Shown here: piece by piece, positions 1 through 7,818 of the stretch | Position numbering within the stretch: position 1 is the first letter of the stretch | Layout of the letters: each line of letters begins with the position of its first letter | Source: Candidatus Tepidiaquacellales bacterium UBA2330 | GTDB taxonomy: Bacteria; Bacteroidota; Ignavibacteria; Tepidaquicellales; Tepidaquicellaceae | Length of the DNA stretch: 21,551 bases | NCBI GenBank assembly: GCA_002344965.1 | Contig: DDUU01000018.1 | Coordinates: 1-21,551 of the forward strand | Reading direction: 5' to 3' | Notes under the pieces: model-generated | Database searches by the model: none | Told to the model about the DNA's origin: nothing | Seen by the model: the letters and a program-made list of their open reading frames with translations, nothing else | Translations under genes and position numbers: made by a program

Positions 1-183
1 TTATTAAAAATTATATCAGCGGAAATTAAAAGGAAACAATTATACTGCCGGCGCTGCATTAATTTCATGGCTGTTATGTAAATTTTCTGTGATTATTAAT
101 ACTTTTAATATATTTTTAAAAGTAACTTTTCAATTTTTTAAATTACAAAAAACAGAAATTATAAATAATTAGGTCTGGAAAAA
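1..183. other. Intergenic or edge region, no gene assigned
   Basis: AT-rich stretch downstream of the minus-strand yigZ gene. A short plus-strand frame is open from base 1 to a stop near base 81. A minus-strand frame starting with ATG at 68-66 stays open to the window edge for 22 codons. Neither resembles a family I know and both are too short to call. No GC-rich hairpin followed by a T-tract is visible to end the yigZ transcript. Confidence 0.4.
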
Positions 184-789
184 TTAATGTTTTAAAAAGG
201 TAACTGTCCCGTTTGTAAGATCAGACATTTTTAAAATTAATTTCTCATACCGGGATTCTCTAATTTCAAGTGTAAGTACACACCGGTTTCCTGACTCATT
301 TTTTAATATATTTATTTTTTCCCTTTCAATCAGTTTCATAATCGAATTGATATAGGAATAATCAAATTCCGCTTTTACAGATTGCATAATATATTTTTTT
401 ACAATATCTGCTTTTTCAAGGCATGCTTCTCCTGATGCAAAAAACGCTCTTCTTAATCCGCCTACACCAAGCTTTATTCCTCCGAAATATCTTGCCGTAA
501 CAAGAATTATATCCGTAAGATTATTTTTATCAATCGCTTCAAGCAATGGTTTTCCTGCGCTTCCGGAAGGCTCTCCGTCATCTGAAAATCTGAAATTGTC
601 CGTATGTATTCCGGTTCTGTATGCAAATGGAAAATGTGATGCATCGTAATATTTCTTTTTAAATTCAATTATAAGAATTGCCGTATCTGTGCTGCGGCTG
701 ATCGGGAATGCTTCTGAAATGAATTTAGATTTCATGACTTTGATTTCAGCAGCACTGTGTGAAGATATTGTATAATAGAAATCTTTCAA
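184..789 (-). CDS. yigZ: YigZ/IMPACT family protein
   Basis: A 201-residue protein of the YigZ/IMPACT family. Family hallmarks are visible: DDGEPSGSAGKPLL at about residues 70-83 and ARYFGGIKLGVGGL at about 99-112. The C-terminal part fits the usual small ferredoxin-like domain. The eukaryotic relative IMPACT regulates Gcn2, but the bacterial role is not settled, so no specific function is claimed. The start is TTG at 789-787. An in-frame TAA lies nine codons upstream with no ATG between, and the N-terminal segment (FYYTISS...) resembles the family's usual beginning, so the internal Met19 is less likely. It is the last gene of a five-gene minus-strand series, 86 bases after pcm. Only an AG-rich stretch precedes the start, not a proper Shine-Dalgarno site. 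Confidence 0.9.
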   Translation of the reverse strand: MKDFYYTISSHSAAEIKVMKSKFISEAFPISRSTDTAILIIEFKKKYYDASHFPFAYRTGIHTDNFRFSDDGEPSGSAGKPLLEAIDKNNLTDIILVTARYFGGIKLGVGGLRRAFFASGEACLEKADIVKKYIMQSVKAEFDYSYINSIMKLIEREKINILKNESGNRCVLTLEIRESRYEKLILKMSDLTNGTVTFLKH

Positions 790-875
790 AAATAATTTTC
801 TTTCTTTAGAATTTTATCAGTTCATAATATATTTTTTTTTAATCTCAAAATTTATTTTACCTCCGGTATTTATCT

Positions 876-1535
876 TTATATCAGCTGCCAGCCTTCCTTT
901 CCGATAAGAGGAACAAATTTAAACTCCCTGAATTTTTTCGCTTTGAAAACAGGCAGCGATGTTTTTTCATCAATTGATTTTTTAACTACAGTGAGCTCCT
1001 GAACGGATTCGCTTCCTACCGGTATCACCATTCTTCCTCCGGTTTTCAGCTGACTTAATAAAATTTTCGGAATTTTAGGACTTCCTGCCGTCACAATAAT
1101 TTTATCGAAAGGAGAATATTCCTGCCATCCCATCGTCCCGTCATCATTTTTTAACCTTACCCTGTAACCTGAAGAAAATAATTTCATTTCAGCTTCTTCT
1201 GATAATTCTTTTATTCTTTCTATTGAATAAACTTCCGCTCCCATTTCTGAAAGTATTGCGGTCTGATATCCTGAGCCGGTACCTATTTCAAGTATTTTTT
1301 CTCCCGGTGACACCGCTAACTGCTCTGTCATAAATGCAACCGTGAATGGCTGTGAAATAGTTTGATTGGAATTTATCGGCAGGGCGATATTTTCATATGA
1401 ATATTTTTTAAATTCTTCCTTTACAAAATTTTCTCTTTTAACTTTCAGAATTGCATTCAGCACATTAATGTCTTTAATACCCAGCTTCTCAAGACTGACA
1501 ACAAGTTCTTTACGCTGTAATGTATAAAGATCCAA
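876..1535 (-). CDS. pcm: Protein-L-isoaspartate O-methyltransferase
   Basis: A 219-residue enzyme that methylates L-isoaspartyl residues formed by ageing of proteins, using S-adenosylmethionine, so the normal peptide bond can be restored. The PCMT signature is clear: RENFV at about residues 34-38, the substrate-loop region around ALPINSNQTISQPF (about 51-64), and SAM motif I ILEIGTGSGY (81-90). Length is typical of the bacterial enzyme. The start is TTG at 1535-1533; the first in-frame Met after it, near residue 69, would remove the substrate-binding N terminus. It begins 17 bases after the cdaA stop, so cotranscription is likely. A cytoplasmic location is expected because no signal peptide is present. 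Confidence 0.95.
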   Translation of the reverse strand: MDLYTLQRKELVVSLEKLGIKDINVLNAILKVKRENFVKEEFKKYSYENIALPINSNQTISQPFTVAFMTEQLAVSPGEKILEIGTGSGYQTAILSEMGAEVYSIERIKELSEEAEMKLFSSGYRVRLKNDDGTMGWQEYSPFDKIIVTAGSPKIPKILLSQLKTGGRMVIPVGSESVQELTVVKKSIDEKTSLPVFKAKKFREFKFVPLIGKEGWQLI

Positions 1536-1552
1536 AATATTTTTTAATAAAT

Positions 1553-2395
1553 TTATTCTTTTTTATCATCCGGTGTCACAATCTCTTTTTCACCTTCCTC
1601 AAAGATATCTTTTACTTTTTCAGCAACTGATTCTTTTCCCATAGCTTTCACAAGTCTTTCTGTCAGCATTTTTTTATCATCATAATATTCCAGTTTTCCG
1701 TCTTCAGCAACTGAGATTTGTTTTCTTTCTTCGGAAATTATAATCGCAACTGCATCAGAGACTTCCGTAATTCCAATACCTGCTCTGTGTCTCGTACCTA
1801 AATTTTTATTTCTGATTTTTTCATGCTCCGATAAAGGCAGCAGACATCTTGCTGCTTCGATCTTTCCGTTTTTTAAAATTATGGCGCCGTCATGTAACGG
1901 AGATTTCGGAGTGAATATCGTTATAATTAATTCTTTTGAGATCTTTGACTGGACAAGTTCGCCGGACTCCATTACGCTTTTCAGTCCGGAACTTCTCTCA
2001 ATCACAATCAGCGCTCCCCATCCTCTGCTTTTCAGCTCAAAACTTGCCTCAGTAATTTCCATAACATTAGCGTCAACATTTACTTTCGTAAATATTCTTG
2101 CCACTCTTGTCTTTCCTATAAGCTGAAGCAGTCTTCTTATTTCGGGCTGAAACAAAACTATAAGTGCAATTATCCAGATATCAGTTATACTTCCCAAAAG
2201 CCAGCCCATTGCCTGCATATTCAGAAGCTGCGCGATAAATGAAAATCCGAATACAAAAACCAGCGCAATAAAAATCTGAGACGCAATCGTTCCCTTCATC
2301 ACAGTATAAAGCTTATAAAAAACATAAGTGACAAGAAGTATGTCAATTATGTCTATCAGCTTTACCGTTAAAAATCCAATCTTAAATAATTCCAT
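1553..2395 (-). CDS. cdaA: Membrane-bound diadenylate cyclase CdaA
   Basis: A 280-residue diadenylate cyclase that makes cyclic di-AMP from two ATP. Three hydrophobic segments at roughly residues 12-33, 38-57 and 63-83 form the usual CdaA membrane anchor. The DAC domain follows with both catalytic motifs intact: DGA at 169-171 and RHR at 202-204. Length and layout match CdaA rather than DisA or CdaS. The start is ATG, four bases after the upstream methyltransferase stop, which suggests translational coupling. Cyclic di-AMP typically controls potassium, osmotic and cell-wall homeostasis; its role here is inferred from the family. No c-di-AMP phosphodiesterase or YbbR-type regulator gene is in the window. 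Confidence 0.96.
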   Translation of the reverse strand: MELFKIGFLTVKLIDIIDILLVTYVFYKLYTVMKGTIASQIFIALVFVFGFSFIAQLLNMQAMGWLLGSITDIWIIALIVLFQPEIRRLLQLIGKTRVARIFTKVNVDANVMEITEASFELKSRGWGALIVIERSSGLKSVMESGELVQSKISKELIITIFTPKSPLHDGAIILKNGKIEAARCLLPLSEHEKIRNKNLGTRHRAGIGITEVSDAVAIIISEERKQISVAEDGKLEYYDDKKMLTERLVKAMGKESVAEKVKDIFEEGEKEIVTPDDKKE

Positions 2396-2399
2396 TTAG

Positions 2400-3074
2400 C
2401 TAATTATAAACAATAAATGATTTTGTAAAAAGGAAATACTTTTCACAGTATATTTTCGCGCCTTTAAAATATTTCTTTAACTCCTTTTTTTTTAAAAGCC
2501 TGACAGAAGAAGCAAGTTCATCAGCTTTCCTGAGATCAGTTTCTCTTTTATACCAGCCGAGATCTTTTTTCATGATCATATCTACTTTTTTACTGTGCGG
2601 CAGAAACTGAAAAAAAGGAAACATAAAATGAGGTTCAAACGGGAAATAATAATTAGGCGTTTGTATAAAATAATGTTTTCCGATCCTTACAATTTCTTCA
2701 GCAAGTTTTTTCTGTTCAGAGATGCTGCTGATATGTTCTATAAGACTGTTGGAATGAACAACATCAAATTCCTTATCCCCGAACTCTGAAAGATCTCTTA
2801 CATCTCTTTTCAAAAAATCTATATTGCTGTAATTGCTTACATCCTGAAATTCCGTGTTGACCAGCAATATTCTGAGGTCATCTAAATTTACAAGGTTAAG
2901 ATTTCTCCAGTAATATTCACTGCCTCCCAGATCCAGTATCCGCAATGGTTTCGGGATATCAAGAATAAATTTCAGAAACAATTCTTTTCTTTTATTTCTT
3001 TGTCTGTAAGAAATTGAATTAACATTATTCTGATCTGCATTCTTTAATAAAAAATTATTTATAAGACCGCTCAT
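2400..3074 (-). CDS. Class I SAM-dependent methyltransferase
   Basis: A 224-residue soluble protein with a Methyltransf_11-type Rossmann core. SAM motif I is ILDLGG at residues 46-51, and the post-motif block FDVVHSNSLIEHI covers 103-115. A downstream segment rich in Pro, Phe and His (about 139-160, beginning TPNYYFPFEPH) resembles methyltransferases found in glycan and envelope gene clusters. The substrate cannot be read from sequence; a cell-surface glycan or small molecule is only a guess, supported by the Wzi-like barrel gene nine bases upstream and the membrane enzyme CdaA four bases downstream. The ATG start at 3074 is clear. Confidence 0.85.
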   Translation of the reverse strand: MSGLINNFLLKNADQNNVNSISYRQRNKRKELFLKFILDIPKPLRILDLGGSEYYWRNLNLVNLDDLRILLVNTEFQDVSNYSNIDFLKRDVRDLSEFGDKEFDVVHSNSLIEHISSISEQKKLAEEIVRIGKHYFIQTPNYYFPFEPHFMFPFFQFLPHSKKVDMIMKKDLGWYKRETDLRKADELASSVRLLKKKELKKYFKGAKIYCEKYFLFTKSFIVYN

Positions 3075-3083
3075 ATTTTCGGA

Positions 3084-4772
3084 TTAAAAACTCATTTTCA
3101 AATTGGCAAAAAAATAGAAGTCTGATTTGGAAATGTTTCTTTCAACATCCGTAACAGTTTCATTTTCCAGTTTACATTCCAGCACAAACTGGTTTACAGG
3201 CTCCCAGTATATCTCCGCGCTCAGTATATTTCTGTTAATCCTTTTGCCGTCAAGAAATCCGTTGGATCTTAGATATGCGTCACCGAGTCCGAAATTAATA
3301 TCGCCGCCGAAGTTTGCAATAAGATTACCCGCGCTGTCGAGAAGTATCCCTTCGCCCGATCTCTGAAATCTGTATTTAAAATTAAATCCAAGTCTGTTCG
3401 AAAATCTGTATTTAAACTGCGCTGCAATCTCATCTGAATTTGGAGGCAGCGAATGTCCAAGCGGTACGCTCTTGTTTGTGTAAGTGCTTTTATTCGACCG
3501 GTGTGAATATACGAAAGGATCCAGATGGGTGTATTCAAATATCAGATCTGCATTTAAAGGTGTAGTCCAGTATGCGCCAAACTGCCAGGCGAATTTATTT
3601 TCATTCAGCGAATCATTCTTTCCGAGAGTTCCGAATGTGAGATCATCAATTAACAGTGATGACTGAAATGAAAAATTCTTCACAGGTATAACTTCAAACT
3701 CAATTCCCAGCAGCGAGTTATTTTTTGTAGTCTGTTCATCTCCGGTACCAAGGTCTGCTGAAGTAAGAAAACTAACCGGATTAAGATACGTGAAACTGAA
3801 TGGCTGCTGACTGATAATCACTGATTCCCACAGTCCCATTTTAAACATATCCGAGAAATTTATATTAAGTGAATGAGTCGCAATATTTTTTGATGATAAT
3901 GGTACGCCGGTAACCTTCGGATAGATTTCAGCCGAATCTCCCTGTATACTTCCGTACGTAAACGAATAGCTTAACGCTTTATAATTTATTTCTATCCTTC
4001 CGAAGTCGAATGGATAAGAATATTGAGAGAGAAATAATTTATCCGCATAACCAAAACCGGAAATAAATTTCGATCTGCCGAACATAAGAGACATCCACTC
4101 TGATCCTGTCTGATATCTGAGATAACCTTCGAAGGAATTAAAATTTTTCATATCCTTTGAAAAAGAATAATTTCCTTTCAGATTATTATCAGTTTCTGAT
4201 GCAAATGAAATATCAGCGCTGTCACCTGAAAGAATCGCTCCTCTGTTAAGATTGAGCGAATATGCGACAGCATTAAATAATGTGCCGCGAAGATCAAGTC
4301 CGATTTGTCCCAGAGTAATCGAATTCTTTCCGAGCGAATCTCCGGATGAACCTCTTTGTGAAAAAGTCAGATTTAAATTTGAATAAAAAGTATTTCCCGA
4401 ATCAGAATAGAAATAAAGATGTTTTTCTTTCCTGTCATTAAAAATATTTTCAAAACCGTTTCTTTTGATTAAACTGCTTTGTGATTTAACGCTTCCGTAC
4501 ATATCATATTCGAATTCTACCATAAGATCATCCAGGATTTTTTTATCAACGCTGTTCAGAATATTTTCATTACTCTTTATTATAAGCAGATATGCAGAAA
4601 TTTTTTTTCTCGATAGCGGTGCGGCTGAAGAATTATACTCAGGGATTACATGCTTAAGCTGCATGCGTTTTAAATAATCATACACAGGATTTGACACGTG
4701 TACCAGTTCAGTCTGCGAAAATGAATTACCGCAGATCATTATTAGCAGGAAAATAAATAATAATTTTTTCAA
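3084..4772 (-). CDS. Wzi-like outer-membrane beta-barrel protein
   Basis: A 562-residue predicted outer-membrane protein. It starts with a signal peptide (KKLLFIFLLIMICGNSFSQ, cleavage near residue 20). A short helical module containing VYDYLKRMQLKHVIPEY follows, like the N-terminal part of capsule-assembly Wzi-family proteins of Bacteroidota and Ignavibacteria. The rest is a long run of alternating strands rich in aromatic, Ser and Asn residues, ending in a C-terminal Phe (ANLKMSF) as expected for BAM-inserted barrels. Wzi binds surface polysaccharide in E. coli; the ligand here is unknown. The start is TTG at 4772-4770, the only choice that keeps the whole signal peptide. It is first in the minus-strand series. 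The assignment is to a broad family, not a precise function. Confidence 0.75.
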   Translation of the reverse strand: MKKLLFIFLLIMICGNSFSQTELVHVSNPVYDYLKRMQLKHVIPEYNSSAAPLSRKKISAYLLIIKSNENILNSVDKKILDDLMVEFEYDMYGSVKSQSSLIKRNGFENIFNDRKEKHLYFYSDSGNTFYSNLNLTFSQRGSSGDSLGKNSITLGQIGLDLRGTLFNAVAYSLNLNRGAILSGDSADISFASETDNNLKGNYSFSKDMKNFNSFEGYLRYQTGSEWMSLMFGRSKFISGFGYADKLFLSQYSYPFDFGRIEINYKALSYSFTYGSIQGDSAEIYPKVTGVPLSSKNIATHSLNINFSDMFKMGLWESVIISQQPFSFTYLNPVSFLTSADLGTGDEQTTKNNSLLGIEFEVIPVKNFSFQSSLLIDDLTFGTLGKNDSLNENKFAWQFGAYWTTPLNADLIFEYTHLDPFVYSHRSNKSTYTNKSVPLGHSLPPNSDEIAAQFKYRFSNRLGFNFKYRFQRSGEGILLDSAGNLIANFGGDINFGLGDAYLRSNGFLDGKRINRNILSAEIYWEPVNQFVLECKLENETVTDVERNISKSDFYFFANLKMSF

Positions 4773-5043
4773 ACAGATGATTAATATTTTTTAAATTAAT
4801 TAAATTAAACAAGTATTTAAATATATATAGAATTTTGAATCAATTATTATGAAAAGTTAAAGCGAAAATTTAAAGATTGAATTTTTAATTTGCTGATTAT
4901 TTAACAATTGACAGATAACCCGCAGACAACTTTACCGAAGCTCATATCAGCTCTTTTATCTTATAGATCCTCTCATTACTAAAAGACTCAATATCTTTAT
5001 TTAATATCATAACTCAATTGAGTATATTTACTGCATTACTTAT
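4773..5043. promoter_or_regulatory. Divergent intergenic region, Wzi-like operon and scpA operon
   Basis: This 271-base AT-rich region separates two operons that face away from each other, so it should hold promoters for both. I could not fix either promoter with confidence. A TTGACA lies at 4908-4913 on the plus strand but has no good -10 box at 16-18 bases. No Bacteroidota-style TAnnTTTG box stood out. A 12-base palindrome is listed separately. Confidence 0.5.
5012..5023. promoter_or_regulatory. Perfect 12-base palindrome upstream of scpA
   Basis: ACTCAATTGAGT is a perfect dyad lying 20 bases before the GTG start of scpA. Position and symmetry are compatible with a dimeric repressor site, but one copy in AT-rich DNA could be chance and I do not recognise the motif. 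Confidence 0.25.
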
Positions 5044-5844
5044 GTGCATAATATGAGCGATTCAAATATTTCTGCAGGTCAGAAATTAGAAAATTTTCAT
5101 GAATACAGAACTAAACTAAATCAGTTCGAAGGTCCTCTCGATATTCTGCTTCACTTTGTAAAAGTAGACGATCTTGATATTTACAATATTCCGATTTCGA
5201 AGATAACAAAGGATTTTCTTGAATACATTAATTTCATGAAAGATCTTGATATCGAGCTTGCAGGAGAGTTTCTTGTAATGGCTTCAGAGCTTATGAAAAT
5301 TAAAGCGCGGATGCTCATTCCTCAGATTGATGAAGAAGGAAATATCATTGAAGAAGATCCGAGACTTACTCTTGTCAGAAAACTTTTAGAGTATAAAAGA
5401 TTTAAGGATGTTTCTGAAATGATTTCCGGTCTGGAAGATGATCAAAGGAAAAAAAGTTTCAGGAGAAATTTTGACAATGACTTCAGAGAATATGACAGCT
5501 CTCTTGAGATTGATAATAGTCTGAAGAATGTAACAATCTTCAATCTTATTAAAGCTTATAAAAGAGTCATAAGCAACGTCAGAAAAGAAATTGTTCATCC
5601 GATCGAACTGCTCGATATCAATCCTGAAAATCAAAAAGAATTTCTTTTGAATGCTCTTGCTGCGAAAAGCGAAATTGAATTTGATGAACTTATAATTAAT
5701 GTGAATGTAAAGCTTCAGATTATATGTCTTTTTCTTGCGATACTTCAGCTCTCGCTTGAAGGCGAGATCCTTATCCGGATTATAGACAATGATCCTTCCA
5801 GATTTACGGTATGCAAAAGAACTTATACTGAGAAAAATCAATGA
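5044..5844 (+). CDS. scpA: Segregation and condensation protein A
   Basis: A 266-residue kleisin subunit of the bacterial SMC-ScpAB condensin, which bridges SMC heads during chromosome segregation. The diagnostic N-terminal block is present (FEGPLDILLHFVK at about residues 28-40, followed by DLDIYNIPISKITKDFL). The C-terminal winged-helix strand region (LFLAILQLSLEGEI) is present near residues 233-246. The start could be GTG at 5044 or ATG at 5053; neither has a Shine-Dalgarno site and both leave the kleisin domain intact. The stop overlaps the scpB start as ATGA, which implies translational coupling and balanced production. No smc gene is in the window, which is common because smc is often unlinked. 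Confidence 0.95.
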   Translation: MHNMSDSNISAGQKLENFHEYRTKLNQFEGPLDILLHFVKVDDLDIYNIPISKITKDFLEYINFMKDLDIELAGEFLVMASELMKIKARMLIPQIDEEGNIIEEDPRLTLVRKLLEYKRFKDVSEMISGLEDDQRKKSFRRNFDNDFREYDSSLEIDNSLKNVTIFNLIKAYKRVISNVRKEIVHPIELLDINPENQKEFLLNALAAKSEIEFDELIINVNVKLQIICLFLAILQLSLEGEILIRIIDNDPSRFTVCKRTYTEKNQ

Positions 5845-6797
5845 TCAGCAGTGAAATTAAAAATATCGTAGAAGCTCTGATCTTTGCGTCGGAAGATGAA
5901 ATTACCACGAGGCAGATCAAGGAAATCGCTGACAGCAGCGGAGTAAGAATTTCAGTAAACGATATCGAAGCTTCAATAAATTCTTTAAATGAAGATTACC
6001 GTACTTTCAATAAATCATTTGAGATCATAAAAATTGCCGGCGGATATTCATTTTCCACCAAGAAAGAATACGGAAGATTCGTTGGTAAACTTTTCGAGGA
6101 AAAGCAGAAGAAAAAACTTTCGCAGTCTGCACTTGAGACGCTGTCAATCATTGCTTACAAACAGCCTATAACAAGAAATGAAATTGAATTTGTCAGAGGC
6201 GTAAATGTGGATTATATTGTCAACTCTCTTCTTGAAAGAGATCTTATAAAAATTCACGGCAGATCGGATTCGCCCGGCAGACCGATTTTATACGCTACTA
6301 CTAATACGTTTCTCAAAGTACTCGGATTAAATTCTCTTGAAGATCTTCCAAAGCTTAAAGAAATAAATGACATTCTGAAAAATGAAGAGATAGAGGGTAT
6401 CACCGAAGCTGACATAGAGTTATTTAATTCAGTCAATAATTTCGAATCATCAGATAATAAAATCACAGGACAGCTTGAACTTATCAGCAGTAAGGATACG
6501 GATACAAATAATGAAAAAGACCCGCAAGTATCAGAAAGTTCTGAAACCCGGGATTCTGATTCAGACATTACAGGTTCTGAAGAAAATGAAATTTCAATCA
6601 GTGAATCAAATGAAATGAATGAAAATAAAACGGAAGAGAAAGATAAGATCTTAATTTCTTCCGAAGAGAAATCAGATGAGCCGGAAGTAAATACCGGTTC
6701 AGATTTTCCTGTTACTGATTATGATACGGAAAATAATGAGCTGATTAAAAAAGGTAATGATTATTTAACCAGGGAAGGCGAAGAGGATTCAATGTGA
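5841..6797 (+). CDS. scpB: Segregation and condensation protein B with long acidic tail
   Basis: A 318-residue partner of ScpA, well above the roughly 180-200 residues usual for the family. Residues 1 to about 185 hold the two winged helices: the first around EALIFASEDEITTRQIKEI, the second around LETLSIIAYKQPITRNEIEF and ending with GRPILYATTNTFLKVLGL. From about residue 190 to the end the protein is low-complexity, rich in Glu, Asp, Ser and Asn, and probably disordered. The reading frame stays open through this tail and ends in a GTGA overlap with rluB, so it is not an obvious frameshift. The ATG start lies within the scpA stop. The core function is confident; the role of the tail is unknown. 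Confidence 0.95.
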   Translation: MISSEIKNIVEALIFASEDEITTRQIKEIADSSGVRISVNDIEASINSLNEDYRTFNKSFEIIKIAGGYSFSTKKEYGRFVGKLFEEKQKKKLSQSALETLSIIAYKQPITRNEIEFVRGVNVDYIVNSLLERDLIKIHGRSDSPGRPILYATTNTFLKVLGLNSLEDLPKLKEINDILKNEEIEGITEADIELFNSVNNFESSDNKITGQLELISSKDTDTNNEKDPQVSESSETRDSDSDITGSEENEISISESNEMNENKTEEKDKILISSEEKSDEPEVNTGSDFPVTDYDTENNELIKKGNDYLTREGEEDSM

Positions 6798-7768
6798 TAA
6801 AAAAAAATACTTACAAAAAACCAAAAGTCTATAAAAAACCATCAGCTGATAAAAATCAAAGAAATTCAAAAAAGCCGGCTGATTTTGTAAAACTATCTGC
6901 TGATTTAAATCGAAAAGATGAAAAAAATTCAGATGATTTTAAAAGCCGAAAAGCATATAGAAAACCAACTGATTTTAAAAAGACGTCATTTTTCAAAAAG
7001 CACAGAAAAGATAAAATGCAGTCAGTTAGTTTACAGACTACAGCAGATAAAAAACCGGTTGATGAAAAATATGTCAGACTGAATAAATTTATAGCTGCAA
7101 ACGGAATATCGTCAAGAAGAAAGATTGATGAAATGATACTGCAGGAAAGAGTTACTGTGAACGGCAAAACTGTTAATGAACTCGGATTTAAAATCGATCC
7201 CGGATTTGATAAAGTAAAAGTGGACGGGGAGCTGGTAAGGACTGACACTAAAAAAGTATATTTAATACTTAATAAACCAAAAGGCATTATTACTTCAGTC
7301 AAAGATGAGAAAAGAAGAACAACTGTAATTGACCTCATAAAATTAAATCAAAAAATTTTTCCGGTAGGAAGACTGGATTATAATACTTCAGGGCTTCTGC
7401 TTCTTACCAATGACGGTGAATTTGCAAATCATCTGATGAGTCCTAAAAGCAGGATACATAAAACATATTATGTCGAACTGTCAAAACCTCTTGAAGAGAA
7501 GCACAGATTAAAACTGTGCGAAGGCATTAAGCTCGACGGCATCAGAACCGCTCCTGCAAAAATAAAATTTTTAAAAAAATCCGATTTCCACAAATTATAT
7601 ATTTCGATTTACGAAGGAAAGAACAGGCAGATCCATAATATGTTTGAGCATTACGGATATTTCGTCAGAGAGCTGATGCGTGTGGAGTATGCAGGTCTGA
7701 AACTGGACGGTCTGAAGGAAGGCAGATGGAGATTTCTGACCGCTGAAGAAGTTTCAAAGTTAAAATAA
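6794..7768 (+). CDS. rluB: RluB-type 23S rRNA pseudouridine synthase with basic extension
   Basis: A 324-residue RsuA/RluB-family pseudouridine synthase, expected to modify a helix in domain V of 23S rRNA. An S4 RNA-binding domain spans about residues 94-140 (RLNKFIAANGISSRRK). The catalytic motif is GRLDYNTSGLLLLTND with the nucleophilic Asp at 195. The NRQIHNMFEH block near the end is typical. About 90 residues precede the S4 domain and are rich in Lys, Arg and Asn with KKP repeats, probably a disordered RNA-binding arm. The start is GTG, overlapping the scpB stop as GTGA. The order scpA-scpB-rluB is conserved in many bacteria, which supports the RluB call over RsuA or RluF. Confidence 0.92.
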   Translation: MIKKNTYKKPKVYKKPSADKNQRNSKKPADFVKLSADLNRKDEKNSDDFKSRKAYRKPTDFKKTSFFKKHRKDKMQSVSLQTTADKKPVDEKYVRLNKFIAANGISSRRKIDEMILQERVTVNGKTVNELGFKIDPGFDKVKVDGELVRTDTKKVYLILNKPKGIITSVKDEKRRTTVIDLIKLNQKIFPVGRLDYNTSGLLLLTNDGEFANHLMSPKSRIHKTYYVELSKPLEEKHRLKLCEGIKLDGIRTAPAKIKFLKKSDFHKLYISIYEGKNRQIHNMFEHYGYFVRELMRVEYAGLKLDGLKEGRWRFLTAEEVSKLK

Positions 7769-7818
7769 AATTTCAGATTCAATTTTTAAAAAATATTGTA
7801 TAACATAAAAAGAATTAA

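Noticed and set aside
118..130. AAAAGTAACTTTT as a terminator for yigZ
   Set aside because: A single central base cannot form a loop, the arms are A/T-rich, and there is no GC stem.
1..172. Plus-strand frame including a Gly-Ala-rich stretch near 42-75, possibly the end of a gene
   Set aside because: A stop at bases 5-7 precedes it in the same frame with no good start, and the frame through base 1 ends at about 81 without a recognisable motif.
1881..2126. Plus-strand open frame inside cdaA
   Set aside because: It lies wholly within a well-supported gene on the other strand and its translation resembles no family.
4908..4913. TTGACA as the -35 box of the scpA promoter
   Set aside because: No acceptable -10 hexamer is found 15-19 bases downstream (TTTACC at 17).
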